From contig NZ_CP123584.1 of assembly GCF_045277565.1 (NCBI RefSeq), forward strand, positions 3,658,001 through 3,722,000: a stretch of 64,000 bases of DNA, in the 5' to 3' direction. Below are positions 60,559-64,000 of the stretch, piece after piece. The DNA is from Aliisedimentitalea scapharcae. GTDB lineage: Bacteria > Pseudomonadota > Alphaproteobacteria > Rhodobacterales > Rhodobacteraceae. The stretch's first letter is position 1, and every line of letters starts with the position of its first letter. Under the pieces are notes generated by a model. That model searched no databases. It saw only the letters and a list, made by a program, of their open reading frames with translations, and was not told the origin of the DNA. Made by a program: the position numbers and the translations under genes.

Positions 60559-60846
60559 TCCGCATCTCTTCTGACCGTCCTGGCTTCTTTCTGGTAAAAA
60601 TACCTGCGGGTGAATGCGCCGCAGGCGCAGAGGGCAGCCGCCCTCCCCTGCAGCGCCCACGGCGCTGCACGGCCCAACGGGACGCCCGCCTCGCAGAGGC
60701 GGGATGACCCGGCGGGAGCCCCCCGATACCAGTTTTGCAAAAAGGCGGCTTCCCATTTATATGAAAATGTATATTCTTTTCTGGCGAACAAACCCATCAT
60801 CGACCCCACACAACGTCTCCACCCACCGACTCTCCCCAAGGACCCC
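60559..60846. other. Intergenic region before the indolepyruvate oxidoreductase operon
   Basis: 288 bp. 60590-60620 has the roseobacter-type post-gene motif tggtaaaaatacctgcggg, and 60605-60700 is GC-rich and partly palindromic (gcgccgcaggcgc, then repeated ggcgctgc/gcagcgcc), resembling an interspersed palindromic repeat or terminator. A comparable motif (ccccggagtttttgggcg) is at about 52300 after the TetR gene. No gene. Confidence 0.4.
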
Positions 60847-63003
60847 ATGGCCGAACGCTCATTCAAATCCGAAGTCCAACACCTCAGGATCCCCGCCGGA
60901 GAAACCTTTCGCGGCGAAGGCATTCTCGCCATCACCAAGGCCCTGCTTGAAAACGGTGTCGGCTATGTGGGCGGCTACCAGGGCGCACCGATTTCACATC
61001 TGATGGATGTCCTTTCGGACGCCCAGGACATCCTGTCCGATCTCGAGATACGGTTCGAGGCCAACGCCTCCGAAGCCGCCGCCGCCGCGATGCTGGCTGC
61101 GTCGATCAATTATCCGATCCGCGGGGCTGTCACCTTCAAATCCGTGGTCGGCACCAATGTCGCGTCTGATGCGCTGTCCAACCTGGCCTCTGCCGGAGTC
61201 ACCGGCGGCGCATTGATCATCGTGGGCGAAGACTATGGCGAAGGGTCTTCGATCATGCAGGAACGCTCCCACGCCTTTGCCATGAAATCGCAGATCTGGT
61301 TGCTGGACCCGCGCCCCAACCTGCCGTCGATGGTTCAGGCCGTGCGCCACGGGTTCGAACTTTCCGAAGCGTCGAACACCCCGGTCATGCTGGAACTGCG
61401 TATCCGGGCCTGCCATGTGCACGGGGCCTTTACCACCCGCGCCAATACACCTCCGCCAATGACCGTGGCTGACGCGCTGAAAAACCCGACCCGCAAAACC
61501 GACCGGATCGTCCTGCCCCCCGCCCTGTTCTATCACGAACAGGAAAAGATCGCCGAACGCTGGCCTGCCGCTGTCCAATTCATTCTCGACAACCGCCTGA
61601 ACGAACATTTTGGCCCCGAAACAGATGCGGAAACAGGTAAAATCGGCATCATCACCCAGGGCGGCATGTACAACACCGTGCTGCGCGCCCTGCAGCGCCT
61701 AGGGCTGGCCGATATTCACGGCACCTCCCGGATTCCGCTCTATGTGCTGAACGTCACCTATCCCTTGATCGACAGCGAATTCCTGCAGTTCTGCACGGGC
61801 AAGGATGCGGTGCTTGTGGTCGAAGAGGGACAGCCTGATTTCATCGAACAGGCCTTTGCCGCGATGCTCTACAAGGCTGGGCAGACCGTCACCCTGACAG
61901 GCAAGGATTACCTGCCCAGAGCCGGCGAATACACCGGCGCAGCTATGTATCAGGGCATCACCAATTTCCTGCGCGATCACGCCATCGACCTGCTGAGCGA
62001 CGCCGACCGCGCGCCCAACACCGACGCCCCCGACCCTGCCATTGCGGCGCTGACCAAAACCCTGCCCCAACGCCCGCCCGGCTTTTGCACCGGGTGCCCT
62101 GAGCGTCCGATTTTTGCTGCGCTCAAGATGGTCCAGGAAGAACTCGGCCCGCATCAGATCACCGGAGACATCGGCTGCCACCTGTTTTCGACGCAACCTC
62201 CGTTCGAAATCGGCGGCTCCACCATGGGCTATGGGTTGGGACCGGCCTCGAACGCGGCCTTTGATGCGGGCGGCGCGACGCGGCCGATTTCGATCCTCGG
62301 CGACGGCGGGTTCTGGCACAACGGGCTGACGTCGTCGATTGGCAACGCCGTCTACAACCGGTCCGACGGGCTGACCGTGATCGTTGACAATTATTACTCT
62401 GCCGCGACCGGCGGACAGGACCTCCTGTCTTCGCGCGCTGATAACGAGACCAAAGCCACCAACAATTCCATCGCAGGTGCCATCCGGGGCGTCGGCGTCG
62501 ACTGGATCCGCCAGATCGACCGCACCTATGACGTGCCGAAATTGCGCGACACCCTGCGCGAGGCGCTGACCACCGATGCCCCCGGCCCCAAGGTGGTGAT
62601 CGCCGCGTCCGAATGCATGCTGAACCGGCAACGCCGCGAACGCCCGATCCGTCAGCAGGCGATCAAGGCGGGCCAACGCCAGGTGGTGCCACGGTTCGGT
62701 GTCGACGAAGACGTCTGTACCGGTGATCACGCCTGCATGCGGCTCTCGGGCTGCCCGTCTCTGGGCCTGAAACACACCGGCGATCCGCTGCGTGACGACC
62801 CGGTGGCCCACATCGACCAGACCTGTGTCGGCTGCGGCAATTGCGGCGAGGTCGCAGATGCCGCCGTGCTTTGCCCCTCGTTCTATCAGGCCGACCGGGT
62901 GCACAACCCCGGCTGGCTGGAACGGCGCATCAACGGGATGCGCAAATCGGTCATCACCTGGCTGCAACAGCGGCGCGATCGCAAATGGGGACGCACCGCA
63001 TGA
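60847..63003 (+). CDS. iorA: Indolepyruvate:ferredoxin oxidoreductase, alpha-type subunit
   Basis: 718 aa from the ATG at 60847; the open frame begins well upstream, but MAERSFKSEVQHLRIPAGE starts the family homology. N-terminal pyruvate-ferredoxin-oxidoreductase domains (GEGILAITKALLENGVGY, VGGYQGAP); ThDP-binding domain at about 400-600 (CTGCPERPIF, GDIGCHLFS, ILGDGGFWHNG, DNYYSAATGGQD). The C-terminal part has ferredoxin-type clusters (CTGDHACMRLSGCPSLGLK and CVGCGNCGE). Converts aryl pyruvates to aryl-acetyl-CoA with ferredoxin reduction. Overlaps iorB by 4 bp. Confidence 0.9.
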   Translation: MAERSFKSEVQHLRIPAGETFRGEGILAITKALLENGVGYVGGYQGAPISHLMDVLSDAQDILSDLEIRFEANASEAAAAAMLAASINYPIRGAVTFKSVVGTNVASDALSNLASAGVTGGALIIVGEDYGEGSSIMQERSHAFAMKSQIWLLDPRPNLPSMVQAVRHGFELSEASNTPVMLELRIRACHVHGAFTTRANTPPPMTVADALKNPTRKTDRIVLPPALFYHEQEKIAERWPAAVQFILDNRLNEHFGPETDAETGKIGIITQGGMYNTVLRALQRLGLADIHGTSRIPLYVLNVTYPLIDSEFLQFCTGKDAVLVVEEGQPDFIEQAFAAMLYKAGQTVTLTGKDYLPRAGEYTGAAMYQGITNFLRDHAIDLLSDADRAPNTDAPDPAIAALTKTLPQRPPGFCTGCPERPIFAALKMVQEELGPHQITGDIGCHLFSTQPPFEIGGSTMGYGLGPASNAAFDAGGATRPISILGDGGFWHNGLTSSIGNAVYNRSDGLTVIVDNYYSAATGGQDLLSSRADNETKATNNSIAGAIRGVGVDWIRQIDRTYDVPKLRDTLREALTTDAPGPKVVIAASECMLNRQRRERPIRQQAIKAGQRQVVPRFGVDEDVCTGDHACMRLSGCPSLGLKHTGDPLRDDPVAHIDQTCVGCGNCGEVADAAVLCPSFYQADRVHNPGWLERRINGMRKSVITWLQQRRDRKWGRTA

Positions 63004-64000
63004 CTGCCTCATTCGAACACTCGGGCCTGATCCGGCTGGCCATCCTTGCCGTCGGCGGACAGGGCGGCGGTGTGCTGTCCAACTGGATTGTCGATTTGGC
63101 CGAACGCAACGGCTATATCGCCCAAAGCACATCCGTCCCCGGCGTCGCCCAGCGCACCGGGGCCACCATCTATTACGTCGAACTGTTGCCCGACACCAGC
63201 AGCCCCCCGGTGCTGGCGCTGATGCCGTCGCCCGGCGATGTGGACATCGTCATCGCCGCCGAAATCATGGAGGCCGGACGTGCCGTGACCCGTGGTTTGG
63301 TCACCCCGGATCGGACCACGCTGATTGCGTCGAACCATCGGATGCATGCGGTGTCGGAAAAGGTGGTTCCGGGCGATGGGGTGATCGGCAATGGCCTGGT
63401 GCTGCCCCATATTCAGGCCGCCGCCCACCGGTTGATCTGCTGTGATTTCGCCGCCATCGCCGCCGACACCGGAAGCCATATTTCGGCCAGCCTGCTTGGC
63501 GCGCTCGCCGGGTCTGATGCCTTGCCGTTTGACCGGGCCGCATTCGAGGCCACGATTACCGCCTCCGGACGTGGGGTCGAGCCCAGCCTGCGTGCCTTTG
63601 GGGCCGCTTATGCGGCTGCCCGCGCGCCCGCCCCGTCTCCCTCCCCCCATATGCCCGCGCCTGACCACGCCGCCCCCCGCGCGCCCGACGTCGCCCACCT
63701 GCCCGACCCGGTGCAGGACATGGCCAGCGCCGGTCTGGCCCGGGTCATCGACTATCAGGACACAGCCTATGGGCAGGAGTACCTGGACCATCTGGCCAGC
63801 GCCGCCCGCGCAGACGCGGCCCAAGGCGGTGACGCCCACCAATTTGCCTATACCAGCACGCTGGCCAAATACCTCGCCAACGCCATGTGTTATGACGACA
63901 TTCCCCGGGTTGCGGATTTGAAAACACGGTCCCGCCGCACCGCGCGCGTCCGGGACGAGCTGGGTGTACCGTCTGACGCGGTGCTTCAGCTCACCGAATA
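63000..64000 (+). CDS. iorB: Indolepyruvate oxidoreductase, beta-type subunit family (3' truncated)
   Basis: Open to the right edge; 333 codons visible, ATG at 63000 overlapping the iorA stop (ATGA). Starts IRLAILAVGGQGGGVLSNWI, the gamma/IorB-type pyruvate-ferredoxin fold (about 10-190; SVPGVAQRTGATIYYV, MEAGRAVTRGLV), followed by a DUF6537-like region (YLDHLASAARADAAQGG, YTSTLAKYLANAMCYDD). IorB homologues with this C-terminal extension run to about 500 residues or more, so the rest lies outside the window. Confidence 0.88.
   Translation, partial: MTASFEHSGLIRLAILAVGGQGGGVLSNWIVDLAERNGYIAQSTSVPGVAQRTGATIYYVELLPDTSSPPVLALMPSPGDVDIVIAAEIMEAGRAVTRGLVTPDRTTLIASNHRMHAVSEKVVPGDGVIGNGLVLPHIQAAAHRLICCDFAAIAADTGSHISASLLGALAGSDALPFDRAAFEATITASGRGVEPSLRAFGAAYAAARAPAPSPSPHMPAPDHAAPRAPDVAHLPDPVQDMASAGLARVIDYQDTAYGQEYLDHLASAARADAAQGGDAHQFAYTSTLAKYLANAMCYDDIPRVADLKTRSRRTARVRDELGVPSDAVLQLTE

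Overview
The window looks like an alphaproteobacterial chromosome, most likely a marine Rhodobacteraceae member (roseobacter group). Support comes from GC-rich coding with many 4-bp start/stop overlaps, stand-alone XRE-cupin regulators, GcvT-fused dimethylglycine-dehydrogenase-like proteins, a DddP-like M24 enzyme, a Liv-type transporter with an acyl-CoA ligase, the one-piece indolepyruvate oxidoreductase and large RTX proteins. The organism assignment is an inference from gene content. No 16S rRNA gene is present.

1-10.7 kb is a catabolic block bracketed by two XRE-cupin regulators: an old-yellow-enzyme/TMADH-type flavoprotein, a two-subunit CoA transferase, a class III aminotransferase remnant, an HAD hydrolase, an FAD-GcvT demethylase-like protein, a Rieske oxygenase and a DddP-like M24 protein. 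It reads as a locus for stripping methyl groups from a quaternary amine or related osmolyte; the substrate is unknown. 11-21 kb is a secreted or surface protein region: a cadherin-like tandem-repeat protein, a small glycine-zipper protein, a HlyC-like acyltransferase relative, and a CHRD/RTX protein broken by one frameshift. 21.4-26.1 kb holds an AraC regulator divergent from two secreted DUF1254/DUF1214 proteins, one fused to an OmpA domain. An HD-hydrolase gene with an in-frame amber codon follows.

27.1-36.3 kb is a 9.2-kb integrative element in the 3' end of tRNA-Gln(UUG). It has a tyrosine integrase with three tiny coupled genes, a TerB-domain/membrane-protein pair, a reverse transcriptase preceded by a possible structured RNA, a DUF6946-like protein, a family-A-like polymerase and a HEPN-like protein. 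Three copies of the tRNA 3' end are present, one inverted. A 514-bp inverted repeat gives the polymerase and HEPN genes the same upstream region and the same first 42 codons. This is the most unusual part of the window and looks like an anti-phage or mobile-element competition island.

36.4-44.5 kb carries a quinone oxidoreductase, a haloalkane dehalogenase-like hydrolase, a subtilase, a PAP2-family protein with an SGGA-repeat N-terminus, a winged-helix/TPR regulator and a Tat-exported metallo-beta-lactamase-fold protein. 44.7-52.3 kb is a Liv-type ABC transporter with an AMP-forming acyl-CoA ligase and a TetR regulator. 52.5-55.8 kb holds a ThDP enzyme, a GntR regulator and an Asp/Glu-racemase-family protein. 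55.9-60.6 kb holds a TetR regulator divergent from a four-gene overlapping operon (flavin monooxygenase, SBF transporter, two SDRs). The window ends in a two-gene indolepyruvate:ferredoxin oxidoreductase operon, truncated at the right edge.
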